The position numbers were made by a program, and so were the translations under genes. A DNA stretch of 64,000 bases, from the NCBI RefSeq assembly GCF_000974485.1, contig NZ_BBOM01000010.1:310001-374000 (forward strand), given 5' to 3'. Origin of the DNA: Streptomyces sp. NBRC 109706 (GTDB lineage: Bacteria > Actinomycetota > Actinomycetes > Streptomycetales > Streptomycetaceae). The notes beneath the pieces are model-generated. The model did no database searches and had not been told where the DNA came from. It saw nothing but the letters and a program-made list of their open reading frames with translations. Of this stretch, positions 1 through 7,718 are shown piece after piece (position 1 is the stretch's first letter; each line of letters begins with the position of its first letter).

Positions 1-2262
1 GACGCGCCAACCGACCGCACCCAGGCCGCCGTTGAGGCCATCCAGGCCATCGGCGCCGAGGGACCGGCGGAGGAGCAGTTCGATGTCCAGACGACGGACG
101 ACCCGTCCGTCTTCGACGCCGACGGGCTGCTCGCCTTCGACGCGGTCGTCTTCCTGTCGGCCGACGGCGCGGTGCTCGACGCCGGCCAGGAGTCCGCGCT
201 CCAGTCCTATGTGCAAGCCGGCGGCGGCTTCCTCGGCGTGCACGACGCGGCGAACGCCCAGCCGGATTCGTCCTGGTTCACCGGCCTGATCGGCTCCCGC
301 GCCGACCCGGACAGCCCCGGCGAGGCCCAGGACGCCGTCGTCGAGGTCGGCGACCGGACCCATCCGGCCACCGCCGGGCTCCCGTTGGAGTGGGAGCGCT
401 CGGACGTCTGGCTCAACTGGGAGGAGAACCCCAGCGGCGAGGTGCACACCGTGGCCCGGGTGCGCGAGAGCAGCTACGCCCCCGGCGGCGGTGCCCTCGG
501 CTGGGACCACCCGATCTCCTGGTGCCGCGACTACGACGGCGGGCGTTCGTTCTACACCGGCATGGGCGGCACCGCCGAGAGCTTCGGCGAGGACGAGTTC
601 CGCGCCCATCTGCGCGGGGCCCTGCTGTGGACCGGCGGGCTGACCCGCGCGGACTGCCAGGCCACCATCACCGACAACTATGTCGCCGAGCGGATCACCG
701 AGCCCAACCAGCCCGAACAGCTCGACCAGATCGGCGAGCCGCACGGCCTGGACATCGCCGACGACGGGCGGGTGTTCTACATCGGCCGGGCCGGCGAGTG
801 GTCGGGCGCCGAGGTGGTCACCGACTGGGACAACCCGGAGATCGGCCTCGGCCAGGGCACGCTGCACGTCTACGACCCGGCGACCGAGGGGGTCAGCCTC
901 GCGGCCAACCTTGAGGTCTTCGGCAACAAGGGCGGCGGCGACGAACTGACCAAGACCGAGGAGGGGTTGCTGGGCATCGCCCTGGACCCGGACTTCGCCG
1001 ACAACCAGTGGATCTACCTCTACTGGATGCCGCACGACACCATCGACCGGGAGAGCCGGATCGGTGAACGGCGCATCTCCCGCTTCACCTTCGACGAGGC
1101 GTCCGGCGAGCTGGACCTGGCCTCCGAGGTTCAGGTGCTGAGCTGGGAGGCACAGATCCACAGCTGCTGCCACGCGGGCGGCGGCCTGGACTTCGACTCC
1201 GACGGCAACCTCTACATCGCCACCGGGGACAACAACTCCTCGGGCTTCAGCGACGGTTACTCGGGCAACAACCCGGAGCCCTCGTTCGCCGGCGTCTCCT
1301 TCGCCGACGCCCGTCGCACCTCGGGCAACACCAACAACCTCAACGGCAAGATCCTGCGGATCCACCCGGAGGCCGACGGGAGTTACACCGTTCCCGAGGG
1401 GAACCTCTTCACCGGGGACGAGGAGGGCGGCGGCAAGACCAGGGCCGAGATCTATGTGATGGGCGTGCGCAACCCCACGCGGCTCGCGGTCGACCCGGTG
1501 ACCGACTGGCTCTACACCGGCTGGGTCGGCCCGGACGCCGGCGCGCCCAGCACCACCTGGGGCCCGGCCAAGTACGACACCTTCGCCGTCATCACCGAGG
1601 CGGGCAACCGGGGTTGGCCGTACTGCATGGGCAACAACCAGCCCTACCGGGACCGCAACCTGCCCGATCCGACGGTGCCGTTGGACTGGTACGACTGCGA
1701 CAACCCGGTCAACGAGTCGCCCCACAACGACGGGCTGGTGGAACTGCCCCCGGTCACGCCGAACAACATCTGGTACTCGCCGCAGGGCGGCGCCCCCGAC
1801 TACCCGCGCGACGAGAACGGCGTGCCGAGCTACGAGGCGGGCGAGCAGACGTTCCTGCTGCCCTGGCTCACCGGCGGCGGACAGGCCACGATGAGCGGCC
1901 CGCTCTACCGCTATGACGAGTCGGTGGACTCCGATGTCGCCTGGCCCGCCTACTGGGAGGGCAAGTGGTTCGTCGGCGACCACTACGACGCCGACCAGCC
2001 CCGGCACGCCGTGGTGATGGACCCGGACAACGCGGGCGCCGGCGGTCTTCCGGTGCACGCCGAGAGCCTGGACGACATCGTCCCGGCCGGCCAGGACGGC
2101 ATCCGCAACCTGATGGACTGGAAGTTCGCGCCCGACGGCTCGCTCTATGTCCTCGACTACGGGCGGGGCTTCTTCAACCTCACCGACGAGTCCGCGCTCT
2201 GGCGGATCACCTACGAGGGCGGCCCCGCGACCCCCTCGCCCGAGCGGCCGGCCATCCGGTAG
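1..2262 (+). CDS. Secreted ThuA-domain / PQQ-type sugar dehydrogenase (5' partial)
   Basis: The frame is open from base 1, so the true start and any signal peptide lie upstream; 753 residues are visible. Residues 1 to about 215 resemble ThuA (a class I glutamine-amidotransferase-like fold), with AGGGFLGVHDAA and a GWDHPISW stretch. Residues from about 235 to the end are a glucose/sorbosone dehydrogenase beta-propeller, with the runs GLLGIALDPDF, CCHAGGGLDFDSDGNLYIAT and VMGVRNPTRLAVDP. This family oxidises aldoses with PQQ as cofactor outside the membrane. The two-domain order is common in actinomycete secreted proteins. A cupredoxin gene follows 76 bp downstream on the same strand and could accept the electrons (inference). 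The substrate is unknown. Confidence 0.88.
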   Translation, partial: DAPTDRTQAAVEAIQAIGAEGPAEEQFDVQTTDDPSVFDADGLLAFDAVVFLSADGAVLDAGQESALQSYVQAGGGFLGVHDAANAQPDSSWFTGLIGSRADPDSPGEAQDAVVEVGDRTHPATAGLPLEWERSDVWLNWEENPSGEVHTVARVRESSYAPGGGALGWDHPISWCRDYDGGRSFYTGMGGTAESFGEDEFRAHLRGALLWTGGLTRADCQATITDNYVAERITEPNQPEQLDQIGEPHGLDIADDGRVFYIGRAGEWSGAEVVTDWDNPEIGLGQGTLHVYDPATEGVSLAANLEVFGNKGGGDELTKTEEGLLGIALDPDFADNQWIYLYWMPHDTIDRESRIGERRISRFTFDEASGELDLASEVQVLSWEAQIHSCCHAGGGLDFDSDGNLYIATGDNNSSGFSDGYSGNNPEPSFAGVSFADARRTSGNTNNLNGKILRIHPEADGSYTVPEGNLFTGDEEGGGKTRAEIYVMGVRNPTRLAVDPVTDWLYTGWVGPDAGAPSTTWGPAKYDTFAVITEAGNRGWPYCMGNNQPYRDRNLPDPTVPLDWYDCDNPVNESPHNDGLVELPPVTPNNIWYSPQGGAPDYPRDENGVPSYEAGEQTFLLPWLTGGGQATMSGPLYRYDESVDSDVAWPAYWEGKWFVGDHYDADQPRHAVVMDPDNAGAGGLPVHAESLDDIVPAGQDGIRNLMDWKFAPDGSLYVLDYGRGFFNLTDESALWRITYEGGPATPSPERPAIR

Positions 2263-2338
2263 ACCCCGCAGTCACCCCCACGCAGGACCCCCACACACAG
2301 CACCCCCACAGCACCCCCACAGCAGGAGGTAAGGAACG

Positions 2339-3475
2339 ATGACGCACGAGAGCGCTCTCGGGGAGGATCCCCAGGAGCGACGCACGCCCCGGCGCCGCTG
2401 GCGGCCGCTGGCGGCGGCGGTGAGCCTGTCGGTGGCCGCGCTCGGCCTGGCCGCGCTGCCCTCGGCGCAGGCCCAACAGCCCGCGTCCGCCGCCGTGTTG
2501 ATGCCCGCCGTCGACGAGCCGGAGCCGGATCCGGAGCCGGCCGAACAGGTGCTGACCTGGACGGCCGACGACGATCTGGACAGCTATGAGACCGCGCCCG
2601 TCGAGGCGGTGGCGGGCCCGGCGACCCTGGTCTTCGAGAACAGCGTGGACACCGGCAACACCACCGGGATGGCGCACACCCTCACCTTCGACGTCTCCAA
2701 CTCGCAGTACAACAACGACGTCCGGGTGAACATCCTGGCCAACCCGAACGACGCCAAGGGCGGACTGCACGAGATCGACGTCGAGTTGACCCCGGGCACC
2801 TACCGCTACTTCTGCACCATCCCCGGCCATCTCGCCATGCAGGGCACCCTGGTGGTCACCGAGGACGGTGGCGGGGGCGGCGAGGACGATGTCACCCCGC
2901 CGGAGGTCACCGCCACGGTCGACGGCGAGCAGGACGCGGACGGCGCCTATCTCGGCAGCGCCACCGTCGAGTTGACGGCCACGGACGACGACTCCGGCGT
3001 GGAGAGCATCGACTACGCGGTGGGCACCACGGCGTTCGCCGCCTACGAGGAGCCCATCGTCCTGGACACCCCGGGCAGCCACCGGGTCACCTACCGGGCC
3101 ACCGACGTGGCCGGGAACGTGTCGACCAGCGAGAGCGTCACGGTCGATGTCGTCGAGGCGCCGGGCGGCGGGGAGGACACCACGCCGCCCGAGGTGGTCG
3201 CCACGGTCGAGGGCGAACAGGACGCGGACGACGCGTATCTGGGCATGGCGACCGTGACGCTCGATGCCACGGACGACGGCTCGGGCGTGGACACCGTCGA
3301 GTACGCGCTCGACGACGACGAGGAGTTCGTCGCGTACACCGCGCCGTTCATGGTGCACGACCTCGGCGAGCAGACGGTGACCTTCCGGGCCACCGACCTG
3401 GCGGGCAATGTCTCCGAGGAGGAGACGGTGACCTTCACCGTCGTCTCCGGCGGGGGCCCGGTGCACCACCACTGA
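2339..3475 (+). CDS. Secreted cupredoxin with two Ig-like (OmpL47-type) repeats
   Basis: 378 residues; the ATG follows a perfect AGGAGGT (2324-2330) with 8-nt spacing. An Arg-rich N-terminus and hydrophobic core (about 20-45) ending in AQA form an export signal. Residues about 70-175 are a plastocyanin-like fold with a full type-1 copper set: H113, C159, H164 and M167 (CTIPGHLAM). Two similar repeats follow (about 182-272 and 281-370), each with TPPEV, a conserved ATDDxSGV run and a TYRATDxAGNVS-like end, typical of OmpL47/Ig-like modules in extracellular proteins. The protein ends in HHH. It is probably a secreted electron carrier or sugar-oxidation partner of the preceding dehydrogenase. 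A LacI-type palindrome overlaps codons 3-7. Confidence 0.85.
   Translation: MTHESALGEDPQERRTPRRRWRPLAAAVSLSVAALGLAALPSAQAQQPASAAVLMPAVDEPEPDPEPAEQVLTWTADDDLDSYETAPVEAVAGPATLVFENSVDTGNTTGMAHTLTFDVSNSQYNNDVRVNILANPNDAKGGLHEIDVELTPGTYRYFCTIPGHLAMQGTLVVTEDGGGGGEDDVTPPEVTATVDGEQDADGAYLGSATVELTATDDDSGVESIDYAVGTTAFAAYEEPIVLDTPGSHRVTYRATDVAGNVSTSESVTVDVVEAPGGGEDTTPPEVVATVEGEQDADDAYLGMATVTLDATDDGSGVDTVEYALDDDEEFVAYTAPFMVHDLGEQTVTFRATDLAGNVSEEETVTFTVVSGGGPVHHH
2347..2360. promoter_or_regulatory. LacI-type palindrome inside the cupredoxin coding start
   Basis: CGAGAGCGCTCTCG is a perfect 14-bp palindrome covering codons 3-7 of the cupredoxin gene. Its GAGAGCGCTCTC core is identical to the two operators upstream of the GH55-like gene at 23.3 kb. 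Binding here would act as a roadblock or block initiation from a promoter in the 76-bp gap. That function is inferred. Confidence 0.55.
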
Positions 3476-3508
3476 GCATCGACTGAGCACCCCCCACAGG
3501 AAACCCCC

Positions 3509-3553
3509 ACGGCCCGAGGGCCCGCCGCAGCCAGCGGTGGGCCCTCGGGCCGT
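3509..3553. terminator. Bidirectional hairpin terminator
   Basis: A perfect 15-bp stem (3509-3523 with 3539-3553; arm ACGGCCCGAGGGCCC) with a 15-nt loop lies between the convergent cupredoxin and PHP genes. There is no clear T tract, as is usual for actinomycete terminators. Confidence 0.8.
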
Positions 3554-3581
3554 TGGCCACAGGGGTCACTGGGCCAGCGGC

Positions 3582-4799
3582 TCACTGGGCCAGGGCGACG
3601 ACCTCGTTCTCATGGCTCTCCAGCCGGTGCGGGCCCGGCATCGCCGGCAGCGTCGCACGGTCCCCGTGCACCACCCGCCGGCTGCCGTCCGGGCAGACCA
3701 GCGCGGTGCCCTCCGCGTCCAGCGCCAGCAGTTCGTCGCCAAGACGCAGCAGCATCGGCGCGCGCGGCCCGGCCGAGACGGCGACCCGGCCGGCGGCCAG
3801 CGCCGCCAGCACGCCGGCCGGGCTCGGGTCGGCGGCCAGCACCCAGGTGGTGGGCCGGCCCGGTAGCGCGTCGTCGCCCAGTCGGTGGAAGTCGCTGCCA
3901 CCCAGCGCGATCACATCGGGGCGCCAGGCCCCGGCCCAGGCCAGCGGGGCGCCCCACCGGCGGTCCGGCCAGCCCGAGTGCCATACCTCCACATGGCGCG
4001 GACGTTCGGTGAGCGGATTGCGCCAGGCACAGTCGGTGCCCACCGGATGGTTGATGGAGAGCAGACCGCCACGCTCCCCGGCATGCGCCAGCCAACGGTC
4101 GGGCGGCTCCCTGAAGTCCACCCAGCCGACGTCGCCGAGCACGTTCGCGTGCCCGGTGTCCGTGGTGACCTCCTGCCCCGGCAGCAGGGTGAGGCCGTAA
4201 CGGGCGCCGACGGCGGGGAGTTCGGGGTGGTGGCTGACCGTGTTGTGGTCGGTGACGGCGAGGAAGTCCAGGCCCTGACCGGCGGCCAGCGCGGCCAGCT
4301 CGGCGGGCGTGAGCGCCCCGTCACTGTGCACGGTGTGGCTGTGGCAGTCGCCCGCCAGCCAGCGCAGCCCGTCCACCTCGGGCAGCGGGCGGCGTCCGGG
4401 CCGCTCCGGCACCGGGGGCGCGGCCGTCGTGGCGGGCTCCTCGGGCGCGCGGCCGGTGGTGGTGATCCGCAGCTGGTACTCAAGCCCGGTGGGCGGCACC
4501 CGGTGCAGCCGCAGCAGCACCGCCCACTGACCCGGCTCGGGCTCGCCCGGCAGATAGCCGGGTGTGGCCCACCCCGTGCTGATCGTGAAGTGGTCGCGGG
4601 CGCCGCCCGACCAGCCCCGGAAGCCGTCCGGGCCCTGACAGCCCAGATCGAGCACGCCCGCCGCCCGTTCGAAGGACAGCTCGACGGTGATCCCGGCGGT
4701 GGCGCGCGGCACCTCGAACGGCAGCGCGCGCAGCGGCTGTTCCAGCCGGTCGGCCAGGGTCCAGCGGCCCTTGTGCACCAGATCGGTGGCCGGGCTCAT
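3582..4799 (-). CDS. CehA/McbA-family PHP-domain metallohydrolase
   Basis: 405 residues. Residues 1 to about 118 form a beta-rich N-terminal domain. A Pro/Ala linker follows, then a PHP domain from about 145 that opens with DCHSHTVHSDG (H153, H155, H158). It continues through a LDFLAVTDHNT motif and later His/Asp metal ligands (GQEVTT, INHP, GGSDFH). PHP proteins of the CehA/McbA type hydrolyse phosphoesters or carbamate-like esters with a multi-metal site. The ATG overlaps the stop of the ABC ATPase by 4 bp, so this is the last gene of the sugar-transport operon. It presumably processes the imported compound in the cytoplasm. No signal peptide is visible. The substrate is not predictable. 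Confidence 0.85.
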   Translation of the reverse strand: MSPATDLVHKGRWTLADRLEQPLRALPFEVPRATAGITVELSFERAAGVLDLGCQGPDGFRGWSGGARDHFTISTGWATPGYLPGEPEPGQWAVLLRLHRVPPTGLEYQLRITTTGRAPEEPATTAAPPVPERPGRRPLPEVDGLRWLAGDCHSHTVHSDGALTPAELAALAAGQGLDFLAVTDHNTVSHHPELPAVGARYGLTLLPGQEVTTDTGHANVLGDVGWVDFREPPDRWLAHAGERGGLLSINHPVGTDCAWRNPLTERPRHVEVWHSGWPDRRWGAPLAWAGAWRPDVIALGGSDFHRLGDDALPGRPTTWVLAADPSPAGVLAALAAGRVAVSAGPRAPMLLRLGDELLALDAEGTALVCPDGSRRVVHGDRATLPAMPGPHRLESHENEVVALAQ

Positions 4800-5896
4800 G
4801 ACGCCTCCGCTCTCGGCCCGGGGGAACGGCCGGTGGGGGTGAGCAGTTCGCCCTCACGGTAGACCAGGGCGCGGTCCTGCCGGGGACGCGCCCAGCCGCG
4901 CTCGCCTGGCGCCACCGGAACGTCCTCGTCGACCACCGTCTGCACGGGCCCCGCCCGGCCTTCCAGGGTGACCAGTTGGGCGCTGCCCAGGTTCTCCACC
5001 ACCCGCACCTCGCCGGCGAGCGCCCCGTCGACCGGGGTGGGGTGGTAGGTCAGGTACTCCGGCCTGATGCCGTAGACCAGCTCCCCTTCCCCGCCCGGAT
5101 CGATCCCCTCGGGGGTGGGCAGCAGCGCGTCGGCGACCCGGACGGCGCCGTCCTCGGCGCGGCCCGGCAGCAGGTTCATCGGGGTCGAGCCGATGAAGGA
5201 CGCCACAAAGGTGTTGGCCGGACGCCGGAACACCTCGGCGGGCGTGCCGAGTTGACGTATCCGGCCGTGCTCCATGACGGCGATCCGGTCGGCCATGGCC
5301 AGCGCCTCGGCCTGGTCGTGGGTGACGAACACGGTGGTGACGCCGAGTTCCCGCTGCAGCCGTTTGAGGAAGGTGCGGGCCTCAAGGCGCATCCGGGCGT
5401 CCAGGTTGGAGAGCGGTTCGTCGAAGAGGAACGCCTGCGGATGGCAGGCCATCGCCCTGGCCAGCGCCACGCGTTGCTGCTGTCCGCCGGAGAGCTGGTC
5501 GGGGCGGCGGGCCAGCAGCTCGGCGAGGCCGAGTTCGGCGGCGGTCTCGGCCGCCTTGGCGCGGCGTTCCCCGCCGGGCACCTTTCGGATCCGCAGCGGA
5601 TAGGCGATGTTGTCGGTGACCGTCATATGCGGGAAGAGCGCGTAGTCCTGGAAGACCATCGCCACATCGCGGCGCCCGGGGGCCAGGGCGGTGACGTCGC
5701 GGCCGCCGATCGTCACGCTGCCCGAGGTGGCCGTCTCCAGACCGGCGAGGGTGCGCAGCAGGGTGGTCTTTCCGCATCCCGAGGGGCCGAGCAGGGCGAA
5801 GAACTCGCCGTCCTCGACGGTCAGATCGACGGCGTCCAGGGCGCGGACGCCGCCGGCGTAGACCTTGGTCAGGGCGGCCAGTGCGATAGCGGCCAT
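4796..5896 (-). CDS. Carbohydrate ABC importer ATP-binding protein (UgpC/MsmX type)
   Basis: 365 residues starting at MAAIALAALTKVY. The Walker A motif is GPSGCGKT (37-44); Q-loop VFQDYALFPHM, signature LSGGQQQR and Walker B FLFDEPLSNLD follow. A C-terminal TOBE-like regulatory region of about 120 residues (GIRPEYL onward) is the hallmark of the MalK/UgpC/MsmX class. Streptomyces usually relies on one shared MsiK ATPase for many sugar importers, so a dedicated ATPase in the operon is notable. The start is fixed by a TGATG overlap with the preceding permease gene, and the end overlaps the PHP gene by 4 bp. Confidence 0.92.
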   Translation of the reverse strand: MAAIALAALTKVYAGGVRALDAVDLTVEDGEFFALLGPSGCGKTTLLRTLAGLETATSGSVTIGGRDVTALAPGRRDVAMVFQDYALFPHMTVTDNIAYPLRIRKVPGGERRAKAAETAAELGLAELLARRPDQLSGGQQQRVALARAMACHPQAFLFDEPLSNLDARMRLEARTFLKRLQRELGVTTVFVTHDQAEALAMADRIAVMEHGRIRQLGTPAEVFRRPANTFVASFIGSTPMNLLPGRAEDGAVRVADALLPTPEGIDPGGEGELVYGIRPEYLTYHPTPVDGALAGEVRVVENLGSAQLVTLEGRAGPVQTVVDEDVPVAPGERGWARPRQDRALVYREGELLTPTGRSPGPRAEAS

Positions 5897-6792
5897 CAGC
5901 GTTTGATCCCTCCGTGGAACCGGAAGCCGTACCGGGAGCTGACCAGCAGGAACATCAGCACCACCGGCAGGGAGTAGAGCAGCGAGAAGGTGGAGATGAG
6001 CGCCAGGTTGGGTTGGCCGCCCTCGGTGTAGAAGGTGTACATCACCACGGCGGCCGGGGACTTCTCGGGCGAGCGCAGCAGCAGGAACGGGATCAGGAAG
6101 TTGCCCCACACCTGGGCGACCGACCAGACGGCGATGGTGGCCAGCCCCGGGCGCACCAGCGGGACCACCACATGCCTGACCACCTGCAGCGGGGAGGCGC
6201 CGAACACCTGCGCCGACTCCTCGTAGGAGCGGGGCGTGCCGTCCATGAAGTCCTTGAGGATGAAGACGGCACTGGGCAGCAGCCCGCCGCTGAGCACCAG
6301 GATCACGCCCAACTGGGAGTCGATCAGGTCGAGTTCATAGGCGAGGTTGAAGAGCGGCACCATCGCGGCGGTGCCGGTGACGATGGAGGAGAGCAGCAGC
6401 AGGAGGTAGAGCAGCCCGTCGCGTCCGGGGAGTCTGACCCGGCTCAGCGCGTAGGCGGCCAGCGCGGAGAACACCACCACGACGGTGCCTGTGCCGGCGG
6501 CCAGCAGGGTGGAGTTGCCCAGCGAACGCATCGCGTAGCGGTTGTCCAGCAGGGTCCGGAAGTTGTCCAGGGTGAACGACGGCAGTCCGGCGGTGATGCC
6601 GGGCGTGTCGTCGAAGGGGGCGCTGGCCAGCCAGAGCAGCGGCAGCGAGAAGAAGGCCAGGATCAGCGAGCAGAAGGTGTAGAAGCCGATCCGGCCCAGC
6701 AGGCGTCTGGCGCCGTCGATGCCGGCGGAGTGCCGGTCGGCGGCGGCTTCCGTGACGGTGTCGACGGTCTCCCCGCCGGGGTTCCTGGCCAT
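5896..6792 (-). CDS. Carbohydrate ABC importer permease (MalG type)
   Basis: 298 residues with six predicted membrane segments and the inner-membrane permease EAA loop (SYEESAQVFGASPLQVVRHV). A hydrophilic N-terminal tail of about 30 residues precedes the first helix (FYTFCSLILAFFSLPLLWLA). The C-terminal end RYGFRFHGGIKR is typical of the MalG/UgpE subfamily. It sits between the MalF-type permease (TGATG overlap at 6792) and the ATPase (TGATG overlap at 5896), so the operon is translationally coupled. The EAA loop contacts the ATPase at 4796-5896 in this family. Confidence 0.92.
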   Translation of the reverse strand: MARNPGGETVDTVTEAAADRHSAGIDGARRLLGRIGFYTFCSLILAFFSLPLLWLASAPFDDTPGITAGLPSFTLDNFRTLLDNRYAMRSLGNSTLLAAGTGTVVVVFSALAAYALSRVRLPGRDGLLYLLLLLSSIVTGTAAMVPLFNLAYELDLIDSQLGVILVLSGGLLPSAVFILKDFMDGTPRSYEESAQVFGASPLQVVRHVVVPLVRPGLATIAVWSVAQVWGNFLIPFLLLRSPEKSPAAVVMYTFYTEGGQPNLALISTFSLLYSLPVVLMFLLVSSRYGFRFHGGIKR

Positions 6793-7718
6793 CAGACGGG
6801 GTCCTTCCGCTGCCGCAGCAGACGTACATAGAGCACCGCGATCACCAGGTTGATCAGCAGCATCAACACCGAGATGGCCGCGCCGAAGCCCAACTCGCCG
6901 CCGAACACGGCCGTCTTGTAGACGAAGACCGGCATGATCTCGGTGCGGTCCTCCGGCCCGCCGTTGGTCAGCAGGAACGGCGTGAAGTCGTTGAACGTCC
7001 ACAGGCTGATCAGCAGCAGGTTGGTGAGCACATGACCCCGGATGCGGGGGAATACCACATCCCGCAGCTGCTGCCAGGAGGAGGCGCCGGCGAGCCTGGC
7101 GGTCTCCAGCTGGGACGGGGGGACGTTCCCGAGCGCCGCGGCGTAGAGCATCATCGAGAAGGCGGTGCCGCGCCAGATGTTGAACACGATGATGGTGAGC
7201 ATCGGATGTTCCAACAGCCAGGCGGTGCCCGGGGTGTTGAGCAGTGCGTTGAGGGTGCCGTCGTCGCGGTCGAGCAGGGCGATCCACAGGAAGGCGATCA
7301 CCGAGCTGGGCAGGATCCAGGCCAGCAGCACCATGGCCTCGATCAGCCGGCGTCCGGCGCCGCGTCGGTCGCGCAGCGTCCAGGCGATCAGAAAGCCGAG
7401 CCCGGCCTGTCCGATGACGGCCGAGCCGACCACGAACTGCAGGGTGAGACCGAGGGAGTTGGCGAACCCGTCGTCGTCCAGGGCGCGTTCGAAGTTGTCC
7501 AGGCCGACCAGCTCGGGCTCGGCCGCCGCAAGGCCGGTGAGCTGGTAGTTGGTCAGGCCCAGATAGAGCGTCCACAGCGCCGGGAACACCAGGAAGCCGG
7601 TGATCAGGAGCAGCGCCGGGGTGACAAAGGCCGCCGCCCTGGCCCGGCCGAGCCCGGCGGCGTCCCGTTCGCCGCCGGACCGGACGGGCGTCGGATCAGG
7701 GGGTGACGTCGTCGCCAT
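6792..7718 (-). CDS. Carbohydrate ABC importer permease (MalF type)
   Basis: 308 residues; six membrane segments starting with FVTPALLLITGFLVFPALWTLYL, and an EAA loop (LETARLAGASSWQQLRDVVFPRI). It pairs with the permease at 5896-6792. Its first 23 bp overlap the end of the solute-binding protein gene, so the two are translated as a coupled unit. Membrane topology and order (binding protein, MalF, MalG, ATPase, hydrolase) match the CUT1 family of sugar importers. Confidence 0.92.
   Translation of the reverse strand: MATTSPPDPTPVRSGGERDAAGLGRARAAAFVTPALLLITGFLVFPALWTLYLGLTNYQLTGLAAAEPELVGLDNFERALDDDGFANSLGLTLQFVVGSAVIGQAGLGFLIAWTLRDRRGAGRRLIEAMVLLAWILPSSVIAFLWIALLDRDDGTLNALLNTPGTAWLLEHPMLTIIVFNIWRGTAFSMMLYAAALGNVPPSQLETARLAGASSWQQLRDVVFPRIRGHVLTNLLLISLWTFNDFTPFLLTNGGPEDRTEIMPVFVYKTAVFGGELGFGAAISVLMLLINLVIAVLYVRLLRQRKDPV

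Noticed and set aside
390..403. TGGGAGCGCTCGGA as a CebR box inside the ThuA domain
   Set aside because: Two mismatches from the box, deep inside the coding sequence and explained by common codons; unlike the perfect site at 19834 it has no promoter nearby.
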